This document shows, piece by piece, positions 39,601-45,945 of a stretch of 64,000 nucleotides of DNA. The notes under the pieces are model-generated. The model saw only the letters and a program-made list of their open reading frames with translations. It had not been told where the DNA came from and did no database searches. Origin of the DNA: Mesocentrotus franciscanus (lineage: Eukaryota; Echinodermata; Echinoidea; Camarodonta; Strongylocentrotidae); assembly GCA_037976565.1 (NCBI GenBank), contig CP137682.1, positions 29,508,199 to 29,572,198 of the forward strand. Direction: 5' to 3'. Numbering within the stretch: position 1 is the first letter of the stretch; the number at the start of each line of letters is the position of its first letter. The position numbers and the translations under genes were made by a program.

Positions 39601-41894
39601 TTTTACCTGACTGCTAAGAAAGCATAAATGCTTGTTAGTAAGCAACCAGAGGACCGACGGCTTTAGGTCCTCTCCGAGGGACCTGGTAATGAGGATTAAT
39701 GCCTTACCAAAGGGCACTAGAGCATCGACTTGGTTTCGAACCCGGGTCGTCGGATTACGAGACCACTGCTCTACCAACTGAGCTACCATGCTCCTGAATG
39801 TATATGTACTCACCATCATAATGTGACATATTGTAAAGAGGTAGAGTAGGAGTCTAGCATGTTCACCCTCGTGACTCTTCCAGTATGCATGGCTATCCTG
39901 AATAAACAATAACATGAAAGCAAGATTATAGATTCAAATATTTCTATCACCATCTTTAATATGAATGAAGTTTGTTAATCCTCAAACATAAAGGACATGT
40001 CCTGATTACAAAGTATGATGATAATTGATCATTCTTCATAATTTTACTGCTTTGCTTTTGTAAGTAAAATTGTTATTTGCATTGGACATTTTTTTGTACT
40101 TTGCTAACAAAAAATACAAATGTGAAAAGTGATTAATGGTATAAAACTGACACCCCCCCCCCCACAAAAAAACAACAACAACAACCAACTCAAATCACCA
40201 AACTATCTAAACTTACAGCTGTTGATATATGTTGAGGAAGGAGTCGACAAAGTTGAGCTAGCTGAGCTCCATCATAGATAGATACAAGCTGTAGGTATAG
40301 TGTATGCCTGGATTTGTCATAGTATGGTTCAATGTAACACTGAAAATAAAGAAGTAAAATTCATTATAAGGTTAAAGGGTGTTGCAGGGATTTGCACGGT
40401 GAAAATCTCAAAACATGTAAAAGGACTCAAATGTTGTTAAAAACAAAATCATAATTGAAAACATTCCTCAAAGATGGTGGTAAAGTGAAAGTATTCATTA
40501 CTAGCAAAAATACAGTCATTTTTCTTTTCAAATTTTGAAATTTGTAATATGTCTGACACTCTTGTTAAACACAAGCGTAGATGTTAACTGGTAATCTAAC
40601 CCAGTTTTCTTCCTCCTCTTCTTCTTAATTAAGAAGGTTGTGACTCATCAATACTCCAAATTATCCAAATTACAAGTACACACACATTATATATAGCTCA
40701 AATGAATGATTTTGTTGATGAATCCATGTAGCAAGGCCCCCATTTCTTAACTGCTGCAAACTGCTTTATAGAAGAGATTGGCAGAATTACATTAAACCTG
40801 GCACATTCTTTTCTTGTAATTAAAATAATAAAAACCTCTTTCCAATTATAAAAGTTGCCAATTGCCTAAGATTGAAGAAAGCACAACTTCATTACACTGC
40901 AGTTCCTATATTATTGACCATGCATAGCCATTTTCATTGAATCATCTATTATAATGATGAAGGTAATGGGCCTTTCCATGCAATGTATCCTGTACGACAT
41001 ATGTCTTTTTTTTTACATCTTTCAAAGTTTCATCCAAAATTAAAGGATCTCTGGATGTGACCATTGCAAAATGGTGCTTTCTGGTACCCCTACCATTTAT
41101 CACATCGAGAGATTTTTGTTCATGGATGTAATATGTGTATAAATGTCATATGTCGTATAGGACACATTGTAGAGAATGGCCCTAAGACAGATATTAATCC
41201 ACTCACACTTCTTACTACCTGTTCCTCTGACTTCATATGTTCAAAGACAGTATACTTCTGTAAGGAGAAAATTCAGATTTATTTCACAAATTCCATTAAA
41301 AAACATCTGAGGGGGTGTCTGGATACTTAACAAAAATAAAGCCTTCTCTTTTGCCCTTGGATTTAATGACAAAATATTAAATAGCACTAACCATCATGAA
41401 TATTTGTTCTTTATAATACTGTCCAACAGAAGAAGTCTTAGAAGATTTTGAAATATTGCTTCTAAACTTCTTCAAATTGCTGTTTTAAATCTACTGTCCG
41501 GATTGACAACCTGTTCGGACACACAACGTCTGGGTATACAGTTTAAAATGAAACATGCAAATCAATAACCTATAACTGTCTAATAAACATTGTGGTGGAG
41601 TTCTTTCTTGTTTTCCTTTGAAGTAAATTTTAACTCATCATCCTACCTTCTTCAATTTTTTTCACTTTCCTCCCCTCCCCTCCCTCCTCCTCTTCTTCAT
41701 TTTCTTCTTATAATTTGATGTTCCTCTTCTTCTATTTCTCCTTTTCCTTCTAGTATCATTATAAATAAATTCTCACCTCAAAGATGTGTTTGTCAAGAAG
41801 ATTGTTGAGGACGAGTCCATTGCACTGAGAACCAGATGACCCTTTACCAAAAACACCTATCACACAGACGTTCTCAGAACTCCCATTTAAGCTC
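25649..41894 (-). CDS. SMG8: SMG8, subunit of the SMG1 kinase complex (NMD); 5' exon not found
   Basis: Twenty minus-strand exons join into 892 residues plus a TGA stop. Segments match animal SMG8 in order: ENVCVIGVFGK (human DEICVVGIFGK), LLYLFTICHIMM, LFRAL, CTPRLLF, LEDQIYRIFRK, VDLILNKKGFDD, RCKKILPMA, YSQHARGPAYE, CACNCGR, VANYDFF with EEKCCSKL, GMLPKFSSWSLV, RGHRFICSGPDKV, LDMPLYY and a proline-rich tail. Family knowledge: SMG8 pairs with SMG9, binds the PIKK kinase SMG1 and restrains it, so controlling UPF1 phosphorylation in cytoplasmic nonsense-mediated decay. Human SMG8 is 991 residues, so this copy is nearly full length; the missing piece is the short N-terminus. The first exon seen starts with one base completing a split codon, so an upstream exon must exist. 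Exon coordinates, 5' to 3', are in the entries below. Phases agree at every junction; only the acceptor near 38288 is doubtful. As I recall, the vertebrate gene has far fewer introns. Confidence 0.95.
26219..26402 (-). CDS. SMG8: SMG8 exon with CSGPDKV motif
   Basis: Contains YIGNEYECPRGHRFICSGPD, KVVKVASGSGGPKES and LDMPLYYSCPC. It is very close to human FVGFEYEDSRGRRFMCSGPDKVMKVMGSGPKES...DMPLYI. The acceptor is GTTCTTTCAG and the donor GTATGT. It lies in the C-terminal region implicated in holding SMG1 inactive. Confidence 0.97.
26471..26660. repeat. 116-bp tandem duplication in the SMG8 penultimate intron region
   Basis: GGAAAGTCAGA followed by TGCAATGATTGGCATTGTTT occurs at 26471 and 26587 with few changes. 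Both copies contain ACAAGAGAAGAGA. The duplication begins about 70 bases upstream (in gene sense) of an exon acceptor. Confidence 0.8.
27044..27199 (-). CDS. SMG8: SMG8 exon
   Basis: Reads GLDHPNFMRDSKHLLAWDIP with downstream WPSPSEMVTTSSKK and a basic GRGRDKK end. It matches human GLDQQGFIPGTNYLMPWDI...WPAPNK...GRGRRRDD. The acceptor is CTGTTTCAG and the donor GTGATG (a less common donor); phase 1/1. Confidence 0.93.
27400..27665. repeat. (GGT)n and (AGT)n array in SMG8 intron
   Basis: GGT repeats, with TTATGTTGGT and GGTAATGGTAATGG each present twice, run into an AGT array of more than 20 units. It stops about 60 bases short of a splice donor. Confidence 0.9.
27723..27866 (-). CDS. SMG8: SMG8 exon with LPKFSSWSLV motif
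   Basis: Contains GMLCSITPRGMLPKFSSWSL followed by VCLGPSSLYN. It matches human GMLHSNCPKGLLPKFSSWSLVKLGPAKSYN. The acceptor is TTTCTTTTAAG, the donor GTAAGG, and phase is 1/1. A long GGT/AGT array begins about 60 bases past the donor. Confidence 0.96.
28221..28394 (-). CDS. SMG8: SMG8 exon, variable acidic linker
   Basis: Reads DTKESQSGVMTPELSLGQSV and ends in a glutamate/aspartate run (DLEEDQEKDDETDE). Human SMG8 has a similar low-complexity insert (LSLALSLGQS) at this place. The acceptor is CATGTAG and the donor GTAACT; phase 1 on both sides. Confidence 0.88.
28620..28852 (-). mobile_element. SINE with internally duplicated head segment
   Basis: Read on the minus strand it starts with an A-box-like TGATAGTCCAGTGGTTTAAT, then a B-box-like GTTTGATCCC. 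A 63-bp segment containing the B-box region is present twice (28688-28750 and 28751-28813). A body with TTCACCCAGGTGTTAAATGG follows, resembling the SINE at 18.4 kb. It sits in an SMG8 intron in the sense orientation. Confidence 0.7.
29578..29785 (-). CDS. SMG8: SMG8 exon
   Basis: Starts VANYDFFKEMEEKCCSKLHH, close to human AANYDFYQLLEEKCCGKLDH. It then enters a variable acidic and S/T/Q-rich linker ending KIKLST plus one base. The acceptor is AATGTACAG and the donor GTAAGA. Confidence 0.95.
30314..30888. mobile_element. TTAA-flanked MITE in SMG8 intron, 575 bp
   Basis: Termini AGGGAAATCTAACC and GGTTGGATTGCCCT are inverted, with diverged arms of about 80 bp. TTAA sits on both sides (30310-30313 and 30889-30892). 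Spacing and arm divergence suggest an older copy than the one at 20.1 kb. Confidence 0.75.
31065..31211 (-). CDS. SMG8: SMG8 exon with CACNCGR cysteine cluster
   Basis: Begins LHLLPSDPELDPPREI and ends CACNCGRSVGTREDPFDVK, like human GACNCGRKQAPRDDPFDIK. The acceptor is CTGAAACAG and the donor GTAAGG; phase 0/0. A decayed duplicate of the 5' two-thirds of this exon sits about 200 bases upstream in the intron (31312-31435). Confidence 0.95.
31312..31435 (-). pseudogene. decayed duplicate of an SMG8 exon inside its own intron
   Basis: This stretch repeats the sequence of 31110-31225, the 5' part of the CACNCGR exon with its acceptor. Shared blocks include TGTTATTAGTATG and the CTGTTT acceptor region. 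The acceptor CAG survives (GTCAAACAG). The reading frame shifts inside the copy: it starts FHLFPSSHELNP, like LHLLPSDPELDP, and then drifts. No donor corresponding to the real exon is present. It is an intragenic duplication, probably non-functional. Confidence 0.8.
31761..32039. mobile_element. TGTGACGTCA-ended MITE with perfect central hairpin
   Basis: Outer ends TGTGACGTCAT and ATGACGTCACA are inverted, followed by AAAAATCTATTTT and its mirror. The centre is a perfect 31-bp inverted repeat (31871-31901 and 31915-31945) around a 13-base loop. It lies in an SMG8 intron and ends about 45 bases from an exon. Confidence 0.75.
32086..32241 (-). CDS. SMG8: SMG8 exon
   Basis: Fifty-two codons, phase 0/0, with MYSQHARGPAYETFAAQLQE, CELFWQSGRQLCE and TGHHCIHK. 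It aligns with human VYSQHARGPAFHKYAMQLHEDCYKFW...LTDQHCVHK. The acceptor is TATGTAG and the donor GTAACT. Confidence 0.96.
32793..32880 (-). CDS. SMG8: SMG8 exon
   Basis: Reads (M)RCKKILPMASRSYQENASS then HYTSTVHRNK. It matches human NRCQKALPMAHSAYQSNLPHNYTMTVHKNQ. The acceptor is GTTTAG and the donor GTAAGC. It ends in phase 0. Confidence 0.95.
33707..33846 (-). CDS. SMG8: SMG8 exon, helical central region
   Basis: Reads YPSMKTWIEVATSSYELFMN and ends ALDQDIRFSE plus two bases. It aligns with human LPTYQKWISAASKLYEV... LDIDTKFSE. The acceptor is AACATACAG and the donor GTAAGT. Confidence 0.93.
34222..34305. repeat. (AAATC)n pentanucleotide repeat
   Basis: Five perfect AAATC units followed by degenerate ones, within about 10 bases of an SMG8 splice donor. 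Confidence 0.85.
34309..34487 (-). CDS. SMG8: SMG8 exon, central region
   Basis: Contains DSLRAFVHQHVDLILNKKGF followed by DDTLRGAAIAHFE. It corresponds to human LREFLWQHVELVLSKKGFDDSVGRN...HFE. The acceptor is TTCGATAG and the donor GTACAC; it enters in phase 1 and leaves in phase 0. Confidence 0.94.
34852..34982 (-). CDS. SMG8: SMG8 exon, central region
   Basis: Reads (M)SHCLFSIPLNQAFVHIL then a region ending in SSSDKS and one base. It matches human INCLFTVPANQAFVYIVP followed by a serine-rich variable stretch. The acceptor is TTCTCACCCAG and the donor GTATGG. Confidence 0.94.
35940..36028 (-). CDS. SMG8: SMG8 exon with LEDQIYRIFRK motif
   Basis: Reads KKSQRKALQHHLEDQIYRIF then RKTHILTNN plus two bases. 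This is nearly identical to human RLQHALEDQIYRIFRKSRVLTNQ, the most conserved block of the family. The acceptor is GATTTACAG and the donor GTAAGG. Confidence 0.96.
36422..36986. mobile_element. TTAA-flanked MITE with long palindrome, 565 bp
   Basis: Termini AGCCCAAGTCCACTCC and GGAGTGGACTTGTACT are inverted, flanked by TTAA at 36418-36421 and 36987-36990. Inside, near-perfect arms of about 120 bp (roughly 36590-36720 and 36729-36835) close on the loop AGTGTTTC. Its edge is about 25 bases from the splice donor at 37015. Confidence 0.85.
37016..37063 (-). CDS. SMG8: SMG8 exon, 16 codons
   Basis: Phase 0/0, reading SDLNDVNDTGQGGQSK, a hydrophilic linker where human has a variable N/D/P/K-rich stretch before the LEDQIYRIFRK motif. 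The acceptor is CTGTATAG and the donor GTGGGT. The donor lies only about 25 bases from the end of a TTAA-flanked inverted-repeat element. Confidence 0.82.
37166..37223 (+). promoter_or_regulatory. histone-mRNA-like 3' hairpins with CAAGAAAGA element
   Basis: Hairpin 1 is ATAGTTCT-CTTT-AGAACTAT (37166-37185). CAAGAAAGA (37191-37199) follows six bases later. Hairpin 2 is AGTCCT-TTTC-AGGACT (37208-37223). Sea urchin histone genes end with a 6-bp stem, UUUC-type loop hairpin followed by CAAGAAAGA, the U7 snRNA pairing site. No histone coding sequence lies upstream, so this is an orphan or mimic. Confidence 0.4.
37438..37625 (+). mobile_element. SINE body without tRNA head
   Basis: TGTCCTTTGACAAGACATTA, GCTACTCTCCACCAAGGTGT and GGAGCACTTTGAGCATCCTG match the body of the SINE at 18.4-18.6 kb in the same order. 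The tRNA head is missing and the tail is (TCC)n instead of (TAC)n. It lies in an SMG8 intron, antisense to the gene. Confidence 0.75.
38102..38288 (-). CDS. SMG8: SMG8 exon; 5' boundary uncertain
   Basis: Contains MTLPLFPFSVDREKLSPQLS and SGRLCTPRLLFVSQQ, matching human LPLLK...CRPCPPRLLFLFQ. The donor is GTGAGG. The phase carried from the previous exon requires one base before a codon. AG sites after AAAC at 38289 or in TATAG at 38283 satisfy this but have weak pyrimidine tracts. A better-looking acceptor (TTCAATTTAG, near 38257) gives the wrong phase. A missed micro-exon or a base error upstream is possible. Confidence 0.75.
39030..39097 (-). CDS. SMG8: SMG8 exon, N-terminal domain
   Basis: Encodes VCHPRAIFDTSYVKLFRALQ then TT and two bases of a split codon. 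It matches human VHPTCSFDITYDRVFRALDG. The acceptor is TGTAG and the donor GTGAGT. It leaves phase 2. Confidence 0.92.
39603..39795 (-). mobile_element. tRNA-headed SINE next to an SMG8 splice donor
   Basis: On the minus strand the head reads GGTAGCTCAGTTGGTAGAGC, a strong A box. An anticodon arm with CTCGTAA (tRNA-Thr-CGT-like) and a B box GGGTTCGAAACC follow. A body containing GTGCCCTTTGGTAAGGCATT and a GC-rich hairpin (GAGGACC/GGTCCTC) extends to about 39603. It begins about 20 bases after the donor of the 39814-39897 exon. Confidence 0.82.
39814..39897 (-). CDS. SMG8: SMG8 exon, N-terminal domain
   Basis: Twenty-eight codons, phase 0/0: DSHAYWKSHEGEHARLLL then YLFTICHIMM. It matches human HEFWKHQEKLQ...LLYLFSVCHILLLV. 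The donor GTGAGT is followed about 20 bases later by a tRNA-headed SINE in the same orientation. Confidence 0.93.
40217..40339 (-). CDS. SMG8: SMG8 exon, N-terminal domain
   Basis: Forty-one codons, phase 0/0, containing SRHTLYLQLVSIYDGAQL and LCRLLPQ. This aligns with human ESKVLYLLLTSICDNSQL. The acceptor is TATTTTCAG and the donor GTAAGT. Confidence 0.92.
41219..41257 (-). CDS. SMG8: SMG8 micro-exon, 13 codons
   Basis: Only 39 bases, phase 0 on both sides, reading KYTVFEHMKSEEQ. The acceptor is CTCCTTACAG and the donor GTAGTAAG. It is supported by phase and by joining the flanking SMG8 exons without a frame change. The peptide itself is poorly conserved. Confidence 0.75.
41777..41894 (-). 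CDS. SMG8: SMG8 exon (first one seen)
   Basis: Encodes SLNGSSENVCVIGVFGKGSS through LLDKHIFE. This is the start of the N-terminal G-fold-like domain; the glycine-rich GVFGKGSSGS recalls a P-loop. The acceptor TGTAG precedes GAGC and the donor is GTGAGA. It begins with one base of a split codon, so the true start lies upstream. Confidence 0.9.
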
Positions 41895-42180
41895 CTACAA
41901 TGTGATGGAAAAATAATGAAAATGCCACATTTTAGTTTTAAACCTTTAACATTTTGTGTCTACAACAAGATCTAGCCAATGTAGTCATAGGCCCTACTAG
42001 GTGTGCAATACTGAAGATTTTTTTGTAGCCAATTTTGTTCGTCTATTCTTCCGCAATGCAATCGGCGTGGCCATGGAATTGCCAATCTAAATCGAGCGCA
42101 GCTAGTACTGTAGCTTCATGAAAGTCAAAACAGGACAGATTAACTGAAAGTAGTAAGTCATTATAATTTAAATTTTTACA

Positions 42181-42489
42181 TTGATTTTCAATGGTATTCT
42201 TTTAATTGTCAATTTTGTTAAAGTGTTTATTCCAACAAGCAACGATGTAGACAGAGATAGCCTGTTTTCTATGAAGGAAGTAAACATAAACCTAAGAGTA
42301 AGAGGCCATAGTATGAAAATTCAGAAGCAACATGCCCACTTGAACATCAGAAAAAACAGCTTTACACACAGAGTAGTTGACCACTGGAACATGCTCCCCA
42401 AGACGGCAGTAGAAGCAGCATCGATCAATGCCTTCAAAGGTCAAATTGATGCATTTTTCTCAGCAAAGTACAACAAGTATGACTATTAA
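42181..42489 (+). pseudogene. non-LTR retrotransposon reverse transcriptase, C-terminal fragment
   Basis: The last part of the frame reads LRVRGHSMKIQKQHAHLNIR and RVVDHWNMLPKTAVEA. This is the typical tail of LINE reverse transcriptases (RGHSxKLxK...R.FFSxRVVdxWNxLP). The catalytic palm region is absent, so this is a 5'-truncated copy, as target-primed insertion often leaves. A 19-bp tandem tail follows directly. The clade is not determined; CR1/jockey-like is plausible. Confidence 0.85.
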
Positions 42490-42576
42490 GTACATGTATG
42501 ACACTATTAAGCACATGTACGACTATTAAGCACATGTACGACTATTAAGCACATGTACGACTATTAAGTACGACTG
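42482..42576 (+). repeat. 19-bp tandem tail of the LINE fragment
   Basis: Four to five units of ACTATTAAGCACATGTACG follow the stop codon of the reverse transcriptase fragment. Some non-LTR elements end in short tandem repeats instead of poly(A), so this probably marks part of the element's 3' end. Confidence 0.8.
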
Positions 42577-42688
42577 ATTTCGAGTGAAATTAGTTTAGTT
42601 TTGTACAGTGGTGTTTGAAATATTGAGAATCAATAAAACAGGTTTAAATACACAGCCAGGATAGTAATGCAGCTATGTGTGCAGTACA

Positions 42689-43760
42689 GGGGCCTGTTTC
42701 TTGAAACCGTCATAAGTCTAACTTCTTGACTAAATCAGCGTTAGTAAGTTACTTGTCCGCTAGGTGTATCACGAAGCCCTCTTTGCCTAGATCAAAGACA
42801 ACATCCTGACTAAGTAGTTATGATGCTTCCGACCCCGTCATATCTCTGTCATAACTTTTTAGTCGATGGGCAGCACCATCACATGTCATTTTTGGGGTAG
42901 ACTATGGCTGGCAAAACAAGGACAAGAAATTCTCCAGCTATGATCTTTCTACACATTCACTTTTTATCATTTTTTTATATTTGAAAGTCTTATGAAAATA
43001 TCCCATGTTTATATCGAAGGCTTTTCCCACTTAACTAAACTGATTATACGCGTTTATTTCCACATTGTAAAATCCTTGAAGGGATGGGTAATCTGTCACG
43101 GCAGGCAAGCCATAGTCAGAAGTGTATTCTCTAGTTTTCAGACCCATATTAATTTCGAGATAAATTCTATCTTCAAATGTGTAAACTGAATAGTTTAAAA
43201 CATGTGTTTTAACGTTTGGAATGTTGAAGTTTTGTTATTTCAATATTGTGCCGACACCTAAAACACTGGACAAAACTTTCATAACATTGTATTTTTACTA
43301 AGAATGATATACATGTAAGGGTGTATTTTTATAAACTATCAAATGAAAATATCCGAGGGGTACCCATCTCAAAAACAAAACTGAATCATCGGTCATGAAA
43401 TGAAATACTCACAATTATATTTTACAAGTAATTCTATGGTATAATCTACTCAAATTTTGAAGTATATTGCATCTCTTATCCTCTGGTACCATTTTCAATC
43501 TTTTTTGGTCCTAATTCATTTAAATAATTGCAGTTTTCGTAAAATTACTTTTTTTTTAATCCGGTGGAATTGTCACTAGATCTAAAAGCTACTTAAGGCT
43601 AAATCTTGGCTCCTCTTCTCGCCGATAGTATCGATTTCACGAGATGTCTAGCTAGTAAGCTCTTCGTGAAACGGTTTAGGAAGATCAGAGACATCTCCAT
43701 AGTTGCCGTTGGCGGATAAAGTTACGACTGGCTCTTCGTTGGTTTCGAGAAACGGGCCCC
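42689..43760. mobile_element. inverted-repeat element with GGGGCC ends, 1.07 kb
   Basis: GGGGCCTGTTTCTTGAAACC at the left and GGTTTCGAGAAACGGGCCCC at the right are inverted near-copies. No transposase frame and no clear target duplication were seen. It lies directly downstream of the LINE tail. Confidence 0.65.
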
Positions 43761-44211
43761 TGGCCACGTAGAACAATAGCTTACATCGGCTTACAGCCAG
43801 CCCATGCACAGAACGTTCATCCAATCTCGGTCTCATTTTCGTAATTTGGCGCCGAGCCTAGCCGACATGGGCCCTTTAGATTGGCTATCGCTGGCTCCCA
43901 TAGGCTCTATGTTATAAGATATTAGTGCGAGGAGATAGCTTGCGATTTTCCGTTTTTACCGATACCAAAATTATGATATTTCAGTCAAACCCTCTATTTG
44001 TTACAATTTTATCAGCATCCTTGAAAATTTAGGTATTTCACTTAAGTTTGAGTCTTACTTAACTAAGTCTTAAGTTTGAAAAATTCTCATTTTCGTCATA
44101 TTAAAGGTACAAACTGGAAATTTATTCTGAAATGTTTGTTGGTTTTTCTATTTTATGTGTGTGCAATTTCGTGTGTGCGTCACCTATGTGTGAAGTGCGT
44201 CACCTGTTTAA

Positions 44212-45100
44212 AGTAGGGTGTCTGAACGATTTTTCATTTTTCCCTTTTGGATCGTTTTTCACCATTATGGTTGGATAATTGAAAAAATTATTCACTCAGA
44301 ATAATACATTTCAAATTTCAAGACTCACCGATGTTTCTATCAAAAGTTACAGCCCCTTCAATTCCCTACAATATTCATCCATTTTTTGTAAGAATCGACG
44401 TACACGCAGAGTTATGTTGTTTTGCTAAATTTAGCCCAACAGCTGAATTGCGCAATATGCAAGCGTACACATACACGTGCAAGCGTACGCGTGTTGCTTA
44501 AATGATGCGCAACTCGACGCGATCGGCAATCCATTGTCTTCAATGGGCACCCACTTCCGGGTTTGTACACACGCGGTCCGATGCATATTCATGTGCAGAT
44601 TTTACGCGCTATCACCATGGGTTCGGCCGGCGTGGAGCTCATGCCTCCCTACTTAGCTGATCCGAAAAATGTGGGGAAGGGTATTTTCAAACTGTAATTG
44701 TTTGTGATCCCTGGGGGCTAGCGAAAAAATAAGCGTAGGGATATTTTCCTTAAGACTGGGACTACTTATCGCCAGAGACGTCATATCTCATAGGTGGCAA
44801 ATTTCCGAGTTAGCCAGGAAACAATGTTTAAATAGCTGTTTTGACCAAGATAGTTTTAGAATTTCGAGATGACGCCCCTCTGGAAATATTGGAATTAATC
44901 TGCTCTTTCATATGACACCTCATTTATTGAGTATCACCTTCAGGATCACAAAGAATAAAGGTTTGAATCTCGACTTAATAATAAAAACTTTGACCAATTT
45001 TGCATGATCGCGTAATGCATATAGACTGCATAGGGCTGCGTGCAATCTCTATGGGAAGGATTTTAGCACACAACATCGGGTGCGCGATCAGACACCCTAT
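44212..45100. mobile_element. TTAA-flanked inverted-repeat element, 889 bp
   Basis: Left end AGTAGGGTGTCTGAACG and right end CGATCAGACACCCTAT are inverted with small differences. Both are bordered by TTAA (44208-44211 and 45101-45104). The inside is GC-richer in part, with CpG-containing runs such as GCAAGCGTACGCGTG, and has no open frame of note. Confidence 0.7.
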
Positions 45101-45262
45101 TTAAAGCATTTCATGTCAAAATCTCTGTGGTGTGACGTAATATTTCGTATTGACTTTGCCATTGAACTTAAGTCGCGGTTAAGTTGCGCTTAAGTTAAGT
45201 AGGCCCTCTTTCACTTAAATTCGAAGCCACTTAGCGTATCGGCCAATCAGAGCGCGTAAACT

Positions 45263-45945
45263 CATTGAGTGATTTCAAGTATGGTGTTCGGTGTTGGTGT
45301 TGGTGTTGAGAGCGTGGAAAGGCTGCTAAACCGAGCTCCAACACCGACGGTCAGTTTAGAAAGACGATACCGATCACGTTATCGATAGCTCAACACCAGC
45401 CTCAACGCCGAGTGACGTCACTCTACAGGCGAAAAGTCTTGCGATAAAAGCATAATCCTTTCAGAAATTCCAATGAATTACATCATATCACATATCAAAT
45501 GTAAAGTCATATTAAAAAATGAATAGAGAAAATATCATTTCTCTTGAAAAACGTATATAGCTCCCATGATTTACAGTTGTTTTTACGGGAAAATGGATTT
45601 TACCTTGGCTTGATCGTGAGATTCTTGACAGATGCACGCATAGTTACCTGCGGTATACTGCAACACCAACACCAACACCAAACTTGAAATCATGAATTTC
45701 CCAATCCCTAGGGGCTGGTGTTGGTGAATGGGAAAATTACACGTAAATCGTCAACACCAACCGCGATACTCGGTTCAGCAGACGACATTCAACACCAGCC
45801 GTCAACACAGACTACCGGAAATGCGTCATATTTTCCGAAGTCAACCTCAACACCAGCATGATTTCAAGTTCGGTGTTGTAGCTGGTGTTGGTGTTCTCAC
45901 AACACCAACACCAGCTTTCAACACCGAACTTGAAATCACTCATTG
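45263..45945. mobile_element. inverted-repeat element built of GGTGTT units
   Basis: Ends CATTGAGTGATTTCAAGT and ACTTGAAATCACTCATTG are inverted copies with small changes. GGTGTTGGTGTTGGTGTTG follows the left end and its complement precedes the right end. A third copy of the CCAACACCAAACTTGAAATC motif lies inside near 45665-45690, suggesting nesting or an internal deletion series. Confidence 0.65.

Noticed and set aside
39718..39795. Functional tRNA-Thr gene
   Set aside because: A and B boxes are good but the acceptor stem does not pair and a SINE body follows.
43648..43836. Minus-strand frame MRPRLDERSVHG... as the missing SMG8 first exon
   Set aside because: No donor in the required phase, no similarity to SMG8 N-termini, and it overlaps the end of an inverted-repeat element.
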